The position numbers and the translations under genes are program-made. The notes under the pieces were generated by a model. The model saw only the letters and a list, made by a program, of their open reading frames with translations. It was not told where the DNA came from and did no database searches. DNA of 64,000 bases, taken from NCBI GenBank assembly GCA_015501595.1, contig JADNRX010000083.1:110690-174689 (forward strand), in the 5' to 3' direction. This DNA comes from Hymenopellis radicata (taxonomy: Eukaryota; Basidiomycota; Agaricomycetes; Agaricales; Physalacriaceae). This document shows positions 52,513-64,000 of the stretch, piece after piece (the stretch's first letter is position 1; every line of letters begins with the position of its first letter).

Positions 52513-55384
52513 ATGGTCAAGTTCTCGACTGGTATGTGGGAGAACTCTCCCAGTGTAGCGATTAGTTGGGCCACAGAGATTGTGAAGAGCGAGGCATTAA
52601 AGGATCGTCTTCGCTGTGTCGCGGTGAGTGGTCCTTGACGGCTTGACGGCTCAGGCAAGCTCAACTATTGATGACGAGTAGACAACCAGAAAGATATACC
52701 ATCGAGGAGACACGCTCAACGCGCCGACTATTACGATGGAGTGTTCGTCCCCGCTACCCGACGTTATCCATCTTGAAGCGTACCATTGGAAAGCCCACGC
52801 GCCGACTGCTCAAGGACCCCACTATGAAGTCTTCCCCACAATTGACGTCAAAGAAGTTGTAAGCCTTCTTTCGCGCGCCCATGACATCCCAATACTGAAA
52901 ATGGTGATCAGGCTTCTATACGCAAGGACGGCATCCAGGCGACCAAGACCGAAACAGGACTTACTCTGTACACTAACACCCTAACCGCGGCATTCGATAC
53001 GCGACCAGGTCAGTTCAACTTTGACATTCGCTCCCATGGTGCCCGCAGTCCGACCGGCATCACATCTTCCAACGATTATCTCCTGACCCAGCTCGGGTGG
53101 CGTTCAGTCGGATACGTGAAGCGTGACACCAACCTTCAGCACCCAAATCTCAACTTGGTCGATCCGGACAAGGGCGACATGTGGATGACCATGCAGTTCC
53201 AAATCTCGGTAGGCGAGAAGATATATGGACTGGGAGAGCGCTTTGGACCATTCGTGAAGAATGGGCAGGTTGGTACTGACGCGTCCCCGGAAATATCTTT
53301 TAACTAATCATTCTTCCTAGGGCGTAGAGATGTGGAACGAAGACGCAGGAACATCGTCCGAATTAACATATAAGAATGTGCCTTTCTTCTTGAGTTCGCG
53401 CGGCTACGGCGTGTTCGTTGCTTGCCCCGGAGCTGTCAGCTTTGAGGTTCAAAGCGAACGTGAGGTTTACCCCAATTATTACTTTCTACTGCTCATCCTC
53501 TTTTTCTAGGAACTACTCGCGTCAACATATCTGTTCCTACGAAGCCGCATCGGTATACGTCGTACATGGCCCTTCGCCGTCTGCGATCTTGCAGCGCTAC
53601 ACGGCTATCACAGGACGACCTGCTCTTCCACCGCCGTGGACGTTCAACCTCTGGCTGTCAACGTCTTTCACCACCAATTACGATGAGAGCACTGTCAATG
53701 AGTTCTTGAAGGGAATGCAGGATCGCGATATCTCTGTGGGAGTGTTCCACTTTGACTGTTTCTGGATGAAGGCGTTCCAGTGGTGCGACTACGAATTCGA
53801 CTCGGATTACTTCCCCGATGCGAAAGGACAGTTGACCCGCTTGCATGAGAAAGGCTACAAGGTATTATACAAAGCTTATTCTAAATGTACCGTCGCTTAC
53901 AGTTGCTTTCAAGGTTTGCGTGTGGATCAATCCTTACATCGCTCAAGAGAGTAAGATCTTCGACGAAGGTGTTGAGGGTGGTTACTTTGTGAAGAAGCGG
54001 GACGGGAGTGTTTGGCAGTTCGACTATTGGGCAAGTTTTCTGCCTTCTCATGAACTATATCGCTGACGCCACCAATAGCAAGCTGGTATGGCGTTCGTAG
54101 ACTTTACGAATCCAGCAGCGTGTAAATGGTACCAATCGAAGCTCAAGGGCTTGATGGATTTGGGCGTGGACTGCTTCAAGGTGAATACTTGTCGATTACC
54201 CAGCTCGGAAATATTAGTAACACAAGTCTCTTAGACGGACTTTGGAGAACGAATTCCAACTGGAAACGTCGTGTACTTCGATGGCTCAAACCCTGAGAAG
54301 ATGCACAACTATTATTCGTTCTTGTATAACAAGGTCACATTCGAGGTCGTCGAGGAGTACAAAGGGAAGAATCAGGCGGTGCTATTCGCGCGTTCTGCGA
54401 CAGCTGGTGGTCAGCGTTTTCCTGTTCATTGGGGCGGAGATCCGATGTCGACATTCGAAGCTATGGCTGAGACGCTTCGTGGTGGGATGAGCTTAGGTCT
54501 TTGTGGATTCGGATATTGGGCGCATGATATCGGTGCGTTGATCTTCATGCGAAGATCATCACAATCCTGATTTAGCGCTCCTACAGGCGGATTTGAGGGC
54601 ACACCTGATCCAGCGTTGTATAAACGATGGTTCGCGTTTGGTGCTTTATCCAGTCATTCTCGCCTTCATGGCAGTGGAAGCTTCAGGGTACGCTCTGACA
54701 ATTGTAACTGACTACTTCAACTAATGCCGTTATCAGGTGCCTTGGGTTCTTGATCCAAGCGGCGAAGCAGATCGCGTCCTAAAGAAATTCATCGACCTCA
54801 AGCTATCGCTAATGCCATACTTATATGCCACCGCGATAGCCACGCATGAGACGGGGATCCCTATGATGCGCCCTCTGTTCGTCGAGTTCCCGGAAGACCC
54901 GACGTGCTGGAACGTCGACACGCAATTCATGCTGGGCCCCAACCTCATGGTCTGCCCCGTCTTCAACGCAGAGGGCCGAGTGCAATTCTACGTCCCCGAG
55001 GGCAAGTGGTACGCGCTTCTAGATGGGAAAGTCCGCACCGGTCCGAAGTGGTACACGGAGACACACGATTTCATGAGCCTGCCTCTGCTGCTGCGCCCTG
55101 GCAGCGCGGTCGTGCTTGGCAAATACGAGGGCGGGGGCGAGCGAAAGCTCGCGGTGTACGACTACGCAAACGAGGTTGCCGTCTTGGTGAATCCGGGTGC
55201 CGATACGGTGGACGTGCACGTCAATGTTCCGGACAGTCAAGCACCGGGGAAGATCGCTGCTGTTCTGCGCGTCCGCGGGACTGCGGAGGATGTCACAGTG
55301 GAAGTTGTTGAGGGGGCGCTTAAGGGGGAGTATAAGGTTGAGAAGGTGGATGTTACGAAAGCGGTTGAGGACGATGAGTATTGA
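52513..55384 (+). CDS. GH31 glycoside hydrolase, probable alpha-xylosidase
   Basis: Ten exons can be traced: 52513-52623, 52682-52858, 52912-53268, 53321-53459, 53510-53861, 53914-54030, 54079-54180, 54235-54532, 54587-54687, 54737-55384. The product has an N-terminal beta-sandwich ([30 protein letters not shown]), the barrel ([33 protein letters not shown]), the nucleophile region [12 protein letters not shown], and the likely acid/base Asp in [29 protein letters not shown] and a C-terminal sheet follow. The KTDFGE form is that of YicI-like alpha-xylosidases. No clear signal peptide, so probably intracellular. The 54031-54078 intron has a GC donor. In exon 5 the frame moves one base between [11 protein letters not shown] and [15 protein letters not shown], either an indel in the sequence or a real lesion. 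Confidence 0.85.
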
Positions 55385-56032
55385 ATAAGATCCGTCTGGC
55401 AGTGTATTACTTTGTGTCAGTGAGTGTCAAGTTAAACGTTTCTTCGATGTCCTTGAGCAACTTTATCTTGGCGTCAATGAATGTTGAGCCTCGCCTAAGT
55501 TAGTTGCGAGGGGAGAAGGTGTGTGAGATCGACTTCAAGTCCGAGCATGCGGAGATGTGCCTATTTTTACTGCGCCGGTGGGATATTTTTAGACCTGTTG
55601 TTGCGCCACCGTTCTCTAAACTGCCTTTTTCTGTAGCTTCGCGACTTCGGATCCCTCGCGCGCTGGATGACTTCACTATGTCAAAAACTTTTCTTTTCCC
55701 GGAGGAGCACTGGACGAAAGACCTTGAATGGGCCGACTCAACGACATCTTTACAAGGTTTCTACGCAGCAATTATTTGATGCCCTGACAATGACAGACAT
55801 CAAATTGTCCCGATGGAATTCTAGCAAGCTACTTCTGTATAGCCGCTCATCACGCTCTTCTATGCTGCTATATTGGGGTATATATACTGCGGGTTGCCTT
55901 GACACGACAAAGAAAAGCCGAGCTGGGCCTCTTATTTCTGTTGTCAACCACCACCATCTCGCCTCGTCTCTCGTCACTCGTTCCCACATACCCACACTCT
56001 CTTCATAGACTTCGCACTTAATCTAGACAGCC
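55385..56032. other. Intergenic, GH16 promoter side
   Basis: No gene. The last 100 bp resemble the region upstream of the second GH16 gene (CACCACCATCTC, CACACTCTCTTCATAGAC-like pyrimidine-rich start-site context). Confidence 0.35.
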
Positions 56033-58176
56033 ATGAAGTCTTCGACTTCGCTCACATTGCTCTCCATGGCTTCGGCGGCGCTCGCGTTTGGCGTGGGCCA
56101 CGATGGCGCAAAAAGACACCACAGGATGAAGCGCACGCCTGCGTCGGTGAAGAGAGATGCCGTTGTCGCTTACTATGGCTACCAGGTATTCATCGTCCGC
56201 CGTCCCCACAAATGTTAACTGACGGTTGTCGTAAACTAGAACGAAACTGCAGGCGCCTGTGGCTGGTCAAGCGTCGACACCGACTACATCGTCGGGCTCT
56301 CCACGGACTACGTGACGCCCGATTCCACAGATAACTGCGGAAAGCAGGTACCTCTTTCTATTTCTGTTTTTTTTGTTGATCAAGCGATTGAGTGCATAAA
56401 TAGGTCACCATTTCTCTAGCGTCCGACAGTTCTAAATCTGTAACATGCACCGTTACGGACTCGTGCACGAACTGCGATATGTATCTGTCGGTTGCAGCGT
56501 TCAAGGAGCTCGCGGGATCTTTGGATAGTGGAACGTGTTAGTGTTTTGCGTTTATTGTTCTTGATTTCGCTAGTAGCTGACTAGGAACATGTAAAGTGGA
56601 CGTGGTATGGGAATTCGCGGATTCGTCGTCGTCGAGCTCCTCTACGGAGGTGGACCAGACTACTACGGAGGTGGACCAGACTACCACTGCAAGTACCGCT
56701 GTTGCTGTTGCTGTTACGCCCTCCACGACTGCTACCGCCGATACGACTACTTACGCGGCTTATACTCCTGCTACGACTCAGGCGAGTAAGTACCTGTCGT
56801 TTCCACCTCGTTGTGGTCCATTGATGATATATGAACGCAGCCGAGACCACGACGACTGCGGCTGCCGCGAGCACCGGAGGCACCTCGACCGATGGTTGGA
56901 CCAACACCAACTATCTCACGGGATCTTCCATCTTCGATTTCTTCAGCTTGTAAGCGGCCCTCTTTTTCATTTATACATTTGAAATTTCTGATTTTTACGC
57001 GTATCATGTAAAGCGAAACTGGCGCCTCGGATAACTCTGGATATGCAAACTACGTCGACCGAGACAGCGGGTTGGTGTACACGGATGGTAACGGCTATGC
57101 GGTTGTCGCCATTGATAGCACCGAGTGAGTGTTTCCGTCGGATTCGAAGTGAATACATGCTCAACGGTATCGATGCAGATATGTTAGCCTTCGTAACTCT
57201 GTCCGCATGGTTTCCAATACCGCGTTCAACGTCGGTATGTGGAAAGCAAGATTGTACTTGTTCATCGTCTGAGTTGTTTTCAGGATCGTTGATCATCATT
57301 GATGTCCAAGAGATGCCCGCTGTCTGTGGAGCGTAAGTCACGTATACTAGATGGAGAGTCCTTGATTGACTCTGTTCGTAGCTGGCCTGCCATCTGGTTG
57401 AACGGTGGTTGCACTTGGCCCGATTGTGGCGAAATCGATATCCTCGAGGGTGTCAACTTGTGAGTCAAGTTCAACTGTAAAGATTAAAGGTATTGATGAA
57501 TTTCTAGGTACACTCAGAACATCGTCTCGGTTCACACCAATGACGGCTGCTCTCTGGTCCAATCTGATGTCAGTTCTCTGACCTCCGCCGTGCTGAAGAC
57601 CACGGACACTCTCAGCTGCAACGCCAATGCCGACTCCACATCTTGCGGTTTCAACCTCGACTCGCAGACATCCTACGGTCAACCTTTCAACAGCGCCAGC
57701 GGCGGAACCTACGCTGTCTCCATCACGTCCGATGCTATCTTATTCTACTTCTGGAACGAGGGCAGCGTCCCCAGCGATATCGCCTCGAACACCCCGACTC
57801 CCAGCGGCTGGGGCAACGCGCAGGTCACCATCTCGAATGCCGCGTGTGATATCTCGTCGCACTTTAGCGACCTCAGTTTGATCATCAACACCAACTTGGG
57901 CGGTACTTTTGCTGAAGGTGTTTGGAGCACGAGTACGTCGCTACCGTTAAATGCAATTGATAATACGACGTCTTATTTGGTTTTTACAGCTGGCAACGGT
58001 CAATCGACGAGTTGCGCTGATTCGACTGGATATTCGTCTGCGTACGAATACGTTACCAACGTTGGCTCTGCTTTCGCCGGTGCCAAATTTGTGAGTTGCC
58101 CCTCGCTCGTCGGGTTCCTATGTCGGCTAATGTAAATCTATAGACCATCAGGTCGATCGCCACCTACTCGCAGTAG
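56033..58176 (+). CDS. Secreted DPBB-GH16 two-domain protein, copy 1
   Basis: Signal peptide MKSSTSLTLLSMASAALAFG, then a basic propeptide with KR sites (RMKRTP, SVKRDAV). A double-psi beta-barrel domain follows (GACGWSSVDTDYIVGLSTDY, NCGKQVTISLAS, TVTDSCTNCDMYLSVAAF), then a Ser/Thr/Val-rich linker (VDQTTTEVDQTTTASTA) and a GH16 domain (SGLVYTDGNGYAVVAI, SVRMVSNTAFNVG, MPAVCGAWPAIWLNG). The catalytic GEIDILEG motif (E-x-D-x-x-E) and GGTFAEGVWS complete it. About nine short introns; the linker junction probably uses GTTAGT near 56537 and an AAG acceptor near 56597. GH16 enzymes cut beta-1,3- or mixed-linkage glucans. DPBB domains occur in expansin/loosenin-like and RlpA-like proteins. Substrate not determinable. 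Intact as far as I can read. Confidence 0.85.
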
Positions 58177-58852
58177 GGTTCATTTTTTCTTCCATGGGAT
58201 GTTGTATCACGACCTTTTTTCCCTGGCATTACCTGGAACTGGAGGAGTGTCATGTACTCCGTTCCCTATACCTCATTTCTATGACCGGTCGTGCTAGAGG
58301 CACAGTTAATCTAATGAATTCAGTTTGTTCCAACAGTTCCAAGCTATTCAAGCTATTTGCGCCTTGACGTTGAGAGTCGTGTTGTGATCGCAACGATCGT
58401 GTTGTCAAGGCACGAACTAGTACGTGTGGTCCTTTGGCGCGCCGAAGCCGGCCGAGACGGACCAGCCCACTCGTGGTGACTTGCTCTATTTCTTTGTTGA
58501 CATTATTTCGCAGGAAAATTTTGTAGGCGCATCGCGTAGACTGTTGACGTTTGACGGCGATGTTCAGGAGGTGAGGGTACCGAAATAATTGGTCGCCACT
58601 TGAGAAGGAATAGCTGATCGAGCCTGCAGGATCTGATGGGAAATGCATGCGCCCCATTTGATCTGACAGTGATTTCACAATGCCAAGCGCGGCAATTGCT
58701 CCAAAAGCGTATTTTTCGCACCCGCTCCTTATTTAACTTCCTCCTTCCACCACGACCATCTCCCAGCTTCGGCCTCATCCACATTCTTTCACCCCCGACG
58801 CTCCCTCCAGACCTCCTACATTAGACCGCGTCTTCGCTTCTATACGATTACG
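58177..58852. other. Intergenic between the two GH16 genes
   Basis: No gene. 58730-58850 is pyrimidine-rich promoter-like sequence with CCACGACCATCTCCC, similar in type to that before copy 1. Confidence 0.35.
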
Positions 58853-60954
58853 ATGAGGTCTTCGACTTCGCTCGCATTGTTGTCGCTCGTAGCCGGCACA
58901 CTCGCTTTGGGCACGGGCCATGAAGGTGTTGGTAGGCGGCACCACAGAATGAAGAGGACTCCTTCCTCTTCATGGAAGAAGCGCTCAGACCCCGTCACAG
59001 CGTACTATGGCTACCAGGTGGGTTTGCTACGTGTCTTATCTGTTAGATCCCAACGTTGACCCCACTGCAGAAGAGCGTTACCGGATCTTGCGGCTCCGTT
59101 TCTGCGGACACTGACTTCGTCGTTGGTCTCCCAAAGGACTATGTCACCTCCGAATTCACCGACAACTGTGGCGCCCAAGTAAGTCTGACGATTTGGAAAT
59201 GGGGGTGGGTCCTAATAATGCATTCTCCAGGTCACCGTGGCTTTGGCCTCTGACAGCTCTAAATCTATCTCTGCTACCGTTGCGGATACCTGCGATTGCG
59301 CACCTGGAGCTATCTATCTTTCGATAGCCGCCTTCGAGGCGCTCTCCGGAGGATCCTTGGATGAGGGAGTTTGTGCGGATATTTCCTTCCCTCCTTAATT
59401 CCGGTTCTCATCATATCGTCACAGTGAACGTAACTTGGGAGTTCGACTTCAACGCACCTGCCGTGGACATCGCCCCGCCGTCATCCTCCATCGATGCCAC
59501 CGACATCGCCCCTTCCACCAGCGTCGCTGTCCCCACCATTTCTTCGTCAGCTGTCCCCATTATTTCTTCGTCAGCTGCCGAGGAGACAACCTCTTTCGTG
59601 CCAGAAACCACCTCGATCGAAACGCGTGAGTCGTTGCATCCTCCTAAGATTAAAGATATATTTCTAATTCGATCTAGCAACGTCGACCTCCTCTTACACA
59701 GCACCTGCCAGCACCGGCGGAACTTCCTCTGACGGCTGGACTAACACCCAATACCTCACCGGTAATGCTCTCTTCGATGCCTTCAACTTGTCAGTTCATT
59801 TTCCCGAGAATCCTGCTGCATGTTCTAATTCGTTTATAGCGACACCGGTGCTGCTGATAACGCCGGAGCTGCCAACTACGTTGGACGTGACAGTGGATTG
59901 GTTTACACCGACGGGGATGGCAATGCTGTTATTGCGGTCGACACTACAGAATATGTTGGTCTCCGTAACTCTGTTCGCATGGTCTCTGCCGAGCAGCTCG
60001 ATGTTGGTGAGTTGAAACACCAGCTCATGACATGTACATTTCTGACAGGCTCGAAGGATTCATGATGATCGTTGACATTAAGGCTATGCCTGCTGGCTGT
60101 GGAATGTAAGCTTGAATGTTCTTCGATCCAATGCTCTCGTATTGATCCGTGCTAGGTGGCCTGCTATCTGGCTCAACGGCGCCTGCGACGCCGGTTGGCC
60201 CGCTTGCGGTGAAATTGATCTCGTTGAAGGTGTTAACCTGTGAGTCGAGAACTTCTAGTAACCGAGTATACTAAACAGCTCTCGTTATAGCTACACCCAG
60301 AACGTCGTCTCTATCCACACCGATGGCGGCTGCTCAGTCCCCTCCACCCTCACCAGCCTTGCCAATGCCGTCCTCAAGGTGCCCACGACCCTGTCTTGCG
60401 ACGCAAACGTCGACCCCGCCTCCTGCGGCTGGAACGACAACTCTGAGGTCTCGTATGGCGCGCCGTTCAACGCTGCCGGAGGGGGAGTCTACGCCGTCTC
60501 CGTCACTGAGGCAGGCATCGACTTTTTCTTCTTCTCAAGGCCCGACGTTCCCGGCGATATCCTCTCGAACACGCCTACCCCGAGCGGCTGGGGCACCCCG
60601 TTGGTCAGCATTCCCAACTGGGAATGCAACATCGGCCAGCACTTCCAGAAGCTGAACATCATCATCAACACCAACTTAGCTGGTACCTTCGGAGAGGGTG
60701 TCTGGCACGGAAGTACGTCTCGCCTTCTCCTCGGCTATGTTCCAGATAGTTGACTGACTGCCCTTTCTAGCTGGTAACGGTCAGACCGTTTCCTGCGCTG
60801 ATCAGACTGGCTTTGGCTCGGCCTTCGAGTACGTTACCCAGAACGGCCACGCCTTCAACTCCCCATGGGTATGTATTTGCTGTGTTCCATACACACCGTT
60901 GCTCATCATATTCTGCAGGTCATCAAGTCCTTGGGTATCTACAAGCAGAACTAA
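58853..60954 (+). CDS. Secreted DPBB-GH16 two-domain protein, copy 2
   Basis: Same design as copy 1: signal peptide MRSSTSLALLSLVAGTLALG; propeptide with KR (RMKRTP, SWKKRSD); DPBB domain (GSCGSVSADTDFVVGLPKDY, NCGAQVTVALASDSSKS, TVADTCDCAPGAIYLSIAAF); a linker rich in Ser/Ile/Pro; and GH16 (SGLVYTDGDGNAVIAV, RMVSAEQLDVG, IVDIKAMPAGCGMWPAIWL). GEIDLVEG is the catalytic motif and GTFGEGVWHG lies near the end; stop at 60954. Introns lie at the same places as in copy 1, so the genes arose by tandem duplication. The linkers are much more diverged than the domains. The 60007-60056 junction works with acceptor CGAAG at 60056, giving GFMMIVDIK. Confidence 0.85.
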
Positions 60955-61657
60955 AGCCCTTAGCTGTCTGGTAATGGCGAAAATGTATGCCTTTTCGCGT
61001 GCCGGCGCGCTGACGACGTAACTTCTGGAGTCTTTTTCTGCTATCCTATATACCCCCTGCATACAGACTACTTAGCACTCACTACTGAACGAGGATTGTT
61101 TTTCAAAGCTGACACAAATGGATTGTTACCTATTGGGCGTGTGTTAAGCCAGTGGCTTCTTGTTTTGTTTTACCTTACGATGTTGCTCTTCAATGCATTG
61201 TCGCTCTTCGAGCACTTTTTCACATACAAAGCGTGTGCTGTCAGACAACGAGTCGACTATTAGATCAAGCTACTTACCACTTGTAACGGTTAGTTATTGC
61301 AGGTAGCACTTAATGCGAAGCCGTGGTAATGGTGGCGCGACAACATCATCAATTCGACTCGAACAGGGAAACCATGTCGGTGGTCAAACGCTCGTACGCC
61401 TTGCGCTGCTTGGTCTAAGGATAGCTATCCACGAATCCATTAACCAGCTCGTCCACCTCTTCTCGTCAAACTTGCGCTTCCTGAAACATACATCCTGCCG
61501 CCCAAAGCTCGCCACGCTGTTTATCCCTCTCCCTCGCTAATTGGTAAAAGCGTGCGGATCCTCTGGCCTTTGATGGGCAACCATGATGTAGAGGGGTCGA
61601 ACTCTCTGAGGAAATTCGAGTGTTGCATGGTTTGGACGCGGATGGAAAAATTTGACA
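60955..61657. other. Intergenic, no gene seen
   Basis: 3' flank of GH16 copy 2 and of the small minus-strand gene ending at 61658; nothing recognised. Confidence 0.3.
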
Positions 61658-61990
61658 TTAGGCGACGTGTTCTAGTTGCTCGTCTTCAGGTTCGTACTCG
61701 TCCTTGAGATAGAGATAACGCTGCAGTTCGACAAGGGTCAAATCAAACGTCCACGCCACAGGCAGAGGTTTCTGTAGAAGATACAAATAGTTAGTTTTTT
61801 GAGAAAACACTACTTCGAGCGAGGAGGATTATGACCTCTCTCGGAATGCAGTAGAACTCGAACGCATACGCATCTGCATAGCAGGATGTCTTGTCTTGTG
61901 GCCACGGCCCTCCAGCGTTAATGGTGTCGTCTCCCAGAAAAGGGAGACTTACTCTTACTCTTTATGGCCAGCGCGCGCCTTGGTATGACA
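61658..61990 (-). CDS. Small uncharacterised gene, at least two exons
   Basis: On the minus strand a frame reads LGDDTINAGGPWPQDKTSCY then ADAYAFEFYCIPREV, meets an intron ending TTCTACAG (about 61772), and continues KPLPVAWTFDLTLVELQRYL and YLKDEYEPEDEQLEHVA to a stop at 61658. The joined sequence reads like a real acidic-tailed protein but I recognise no domain, and the 5' end is undefined (between about 61950 and 62100). Confidence 0.4.
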
Positions 61991-62256
61991 GACGAGGAGG
62001 AGGAGCCTTATGCTGTTTATATGCCATCGGACTAGAAGATAGCAGAGGATTGAACATGGATGAGTATTCGAGGAGGATCCCTCTCGTTAAGAGCAGTCGA
62101 CGAGCAACGATACTAGTTCGAATGTGGTCAAGAAGATAGGTAGCTTCGTATTGAATGATACAATATGCGTGCTTGGTCCATCGCTACGTATACCGAATGT
62201 AGGCTGTCCTTTAGTGAAAGTCCAATATTCTTGATTTTGCGGTCAGATCCTGATTC

Positions 62257-63512
62257 CTAATACGGTAGGACTGGAAGCGGTTTCTCTTTTCCTTCTCCTG
62301 GAAGCATACTGACTTCATATCCTCCGTTCGCATTGCCACCATTGTTTTCCAGGTCCACGTCTGAACCGCGATCTGAGAATTGGATTCGAGCGCTGACGCT
62401 CGTCGATGGCACCACGGAAGTAACACTATGGCCTGACGCCACCCGTAAAACGACAAGCGTCGGGGCGAGGCACTGTGCAGAGTGACAGCGGTTGAATTCG
62501 AGTGAAAAGGAGAAGCCGTAACATGGTGCGCACCGTGATAGATGGTAACAGCGCATCCATGTACAGGTACGAAACTGTCACGCTGTGCGAATTATCGGCT
62601 GCTACAGTCATAGCAAGGGCGATAATAAAGGCGCCTGAGTATATGAACGCCGATTCCACAAGGATAGTTATGATACCGCCGTAAGTCCGCAGCGCATGGT
62701 GCCAGCCAGTGAGAAAGATGATACGGCCGAGAATCAGGACGGTACAGAGCGTGTTCGTACAGACGATCATCGAGAAGTATATGGTGTTCCAGTCGATATT
62801 TCCTAGTCGCGCGAGATGGCCACTGTCAAAAGCGCTGGGAGGGAAAAACTCGAGGGCTAGCCCAATCCCGACAGCGACTACCAGAAGAGTTAATGGAAAC
62901 AACGTATTTCAGCGAAGAGAGTGCTCACCCAATCCTGTAAGCATAGTAAGCACAGGCAAGACAATTGCCAGCCATCTGCGTGCGTAGATCGCCCAAGTAC
63001 GCCATATCTAGATGCCAGTCAGCAATCGTAAGCAACAACTAGGTTTAGAAGAATCTACATACCATAACCAAATCTGCCAGCAATATGAGGGTGTAGAGTA
63101 ACACTCCTCCGAATGCCTCAACTGCCTCAAGCTTGATACGCCCGAAATCAGCTTGAAACTCATCCTCCCGCGAGGCACCGTGTTCTATGTACGTCGCGTT
63201 CACGAAATGCCACACACAACCAACACGCATGGTCAAGAGCGCCCAAAGGACAGTGATCACGCCTGCCAGAGCTTTGCGCTGAGGTGTCAATTTGAGCTTG
63301 GAGTTAAACACTTGTTGCGTAGAACAGTCAGAAGATGTAGATGACTCGTAGAGTGGGAGGAGCATACCGATAAGATACATGGAAAGCATATATACAACGC
63401 TGTACGCTGCGTAGTAGAAGATCTCCAGGATGTACGCATTGAGACTCGTTGAGAGCAGGTACTTAACGTCCGCCTGGGACAGACCGAGGTCTTCGGGGCT
63501 CGAACCAGACAT
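62257..63512 (-). CDS. Seven-transmembrane protein, fungal type
   Basis: Begins MSGSSPEDLGLSQADVKYLL at 63512. Hydrophobic segments in order: ILEIFYYAAYSVVYMLSMYL; ALAGVITVLWALLTMRVGCV; GGVLLYTLILLADLVM; then, after an intron (GTATGTAG ... CATCTAG), IWRTWAIYARRWLAIVLPVL; after another, NTIYFSMIVCTNTLCTVLIL; ITILVESAFIYSGAFIIALA; and a last segment near 62560-62480. The tail is polar (DVDLENNGGNANGGYE) and ends PLPVLPY at 62257. The YARRW after the fourth helix is typical of a large Agaricomycete 7-TM family of unknown function. Not clearly a pheromone receptor. Confidence 0.65.
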
Positions 63513-64000
63513 GGGAGGTGGTTTGAAGGGAAAGAAGCCTCTTGATCGTGGTTATATCCCACTCCAGGTTTTCATCTGTTACTAACTGGGAGGGCCAGAT
63601 TCTGGGGAATTCTAGTAGAAAGCCATTGTAGTAGCACGCCCATCATGCCAACAAAGATGATCAGTCAAGGTGAATTGCTGAGAACCGGATTATTGAATGG
63701 CGATGGACAGAGACGCTGAGAACATCACGATTGGAGGAGACGATCAAAATTCGATGTCCGGCGCAAGATCCGGCGTGATTTTAGTCGCACTAGTGTTCAT
63801 CGATAAGAGGTTGTCTTAGTGAATCGCTTTTTGACGATGATATGTCAGTGTAGGACATTGAATTTGAAGGTTTTAAGGCCAGTGAGGCAACAGTCATGGA
63901 AGTGGTTAAAGAAGAAGAATGTTAACAGCACGTGACTTACGCGAGTCATACACCGCCAACCATGATCAACGAGCCAACGCGTTGAAGTCTGTCTTCTTCA
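63513..64000. other. 5' flank of the 7-TM gene, no gene seen
   Basis: Presumed promoter of the minus-strand 7-TM gene; no coding or repeat feature recognised up to the window edge. Confidence 0.3.

Overview
The window looks like a basidiomycete (Agaricomycete-type) nuclear contig. Genes carry many short introns (about 45-60 bp, GT-AG, one GC-AG). The recognisable products are typical of mushroom-forming fungi: a HAD-terpene cyclase fusion, GH31 and GH16 enzymes, Aha1, Tof1, a chromodomain Ty3/gypsy element and a fungal 7-TM protein. The species cannot be named from sequence alone.

Layout. (1) 1-18.8 kb is a repeat island. It has a gene tail at the left edge, two uncharacterised divergent genes at 9.7-12.5 kb, tRNA-headed SINE-like elements with a GACCGGT-rich body, hAT-type non-autonomous elements with 8-bp target duplications, and a GC-rich composite repeat made of hairpin modules. 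(2) 18.8-28.1 kb is a decayed Ty3/gypsy chromovirus on the minus strand (gag, protease, RT, RNase H, integrase, chromodomain). An extra ORF follows pol; one hAT element splits it and a second truncates it. (3) 28.1-35.9 kb is again repeats, with one Ser/Pro-rich gene cut by an LTR-like end and one long hAT-like element. (4) 36-64 kb is gene-rich: a PD-(D/E)XK-like protein; two paralogous small genes in an inverted duplication 13 kb apart; a cassette of about 3.6 kb between direct repeats; damaged copies of AHA1, a HAD-terpene cyclase and TOF1; a GH31 gene; a tandem pair of DPBB-GH16 glucanase genes; a small gene; and a 7-TM gene.

How the parts relate. GH31 and the two GH16 genes would act on cell-wall or plant-wall glycans. 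The terpene cyclase would make a drimane-type sesquiterpenoid but is broken by a TA-flanked MITE and a frameshift. AHA1, HAD-TC, TOF1 and GH31 all carry apparent 1-nt frameshifts, some in G runs, so consensus errors must be separated from real decay.

The most unusual signal is in the repeats: about 15 copies of a small hairpin with fixed flanks (GCGTAAGC ... GCNGC) and different but still complementary stems, plus at least three other hairpin modules that behave similarly. This suggests selection on, or mechanistic maintenance of, structure rather than sequence in an unnamed repeat class.
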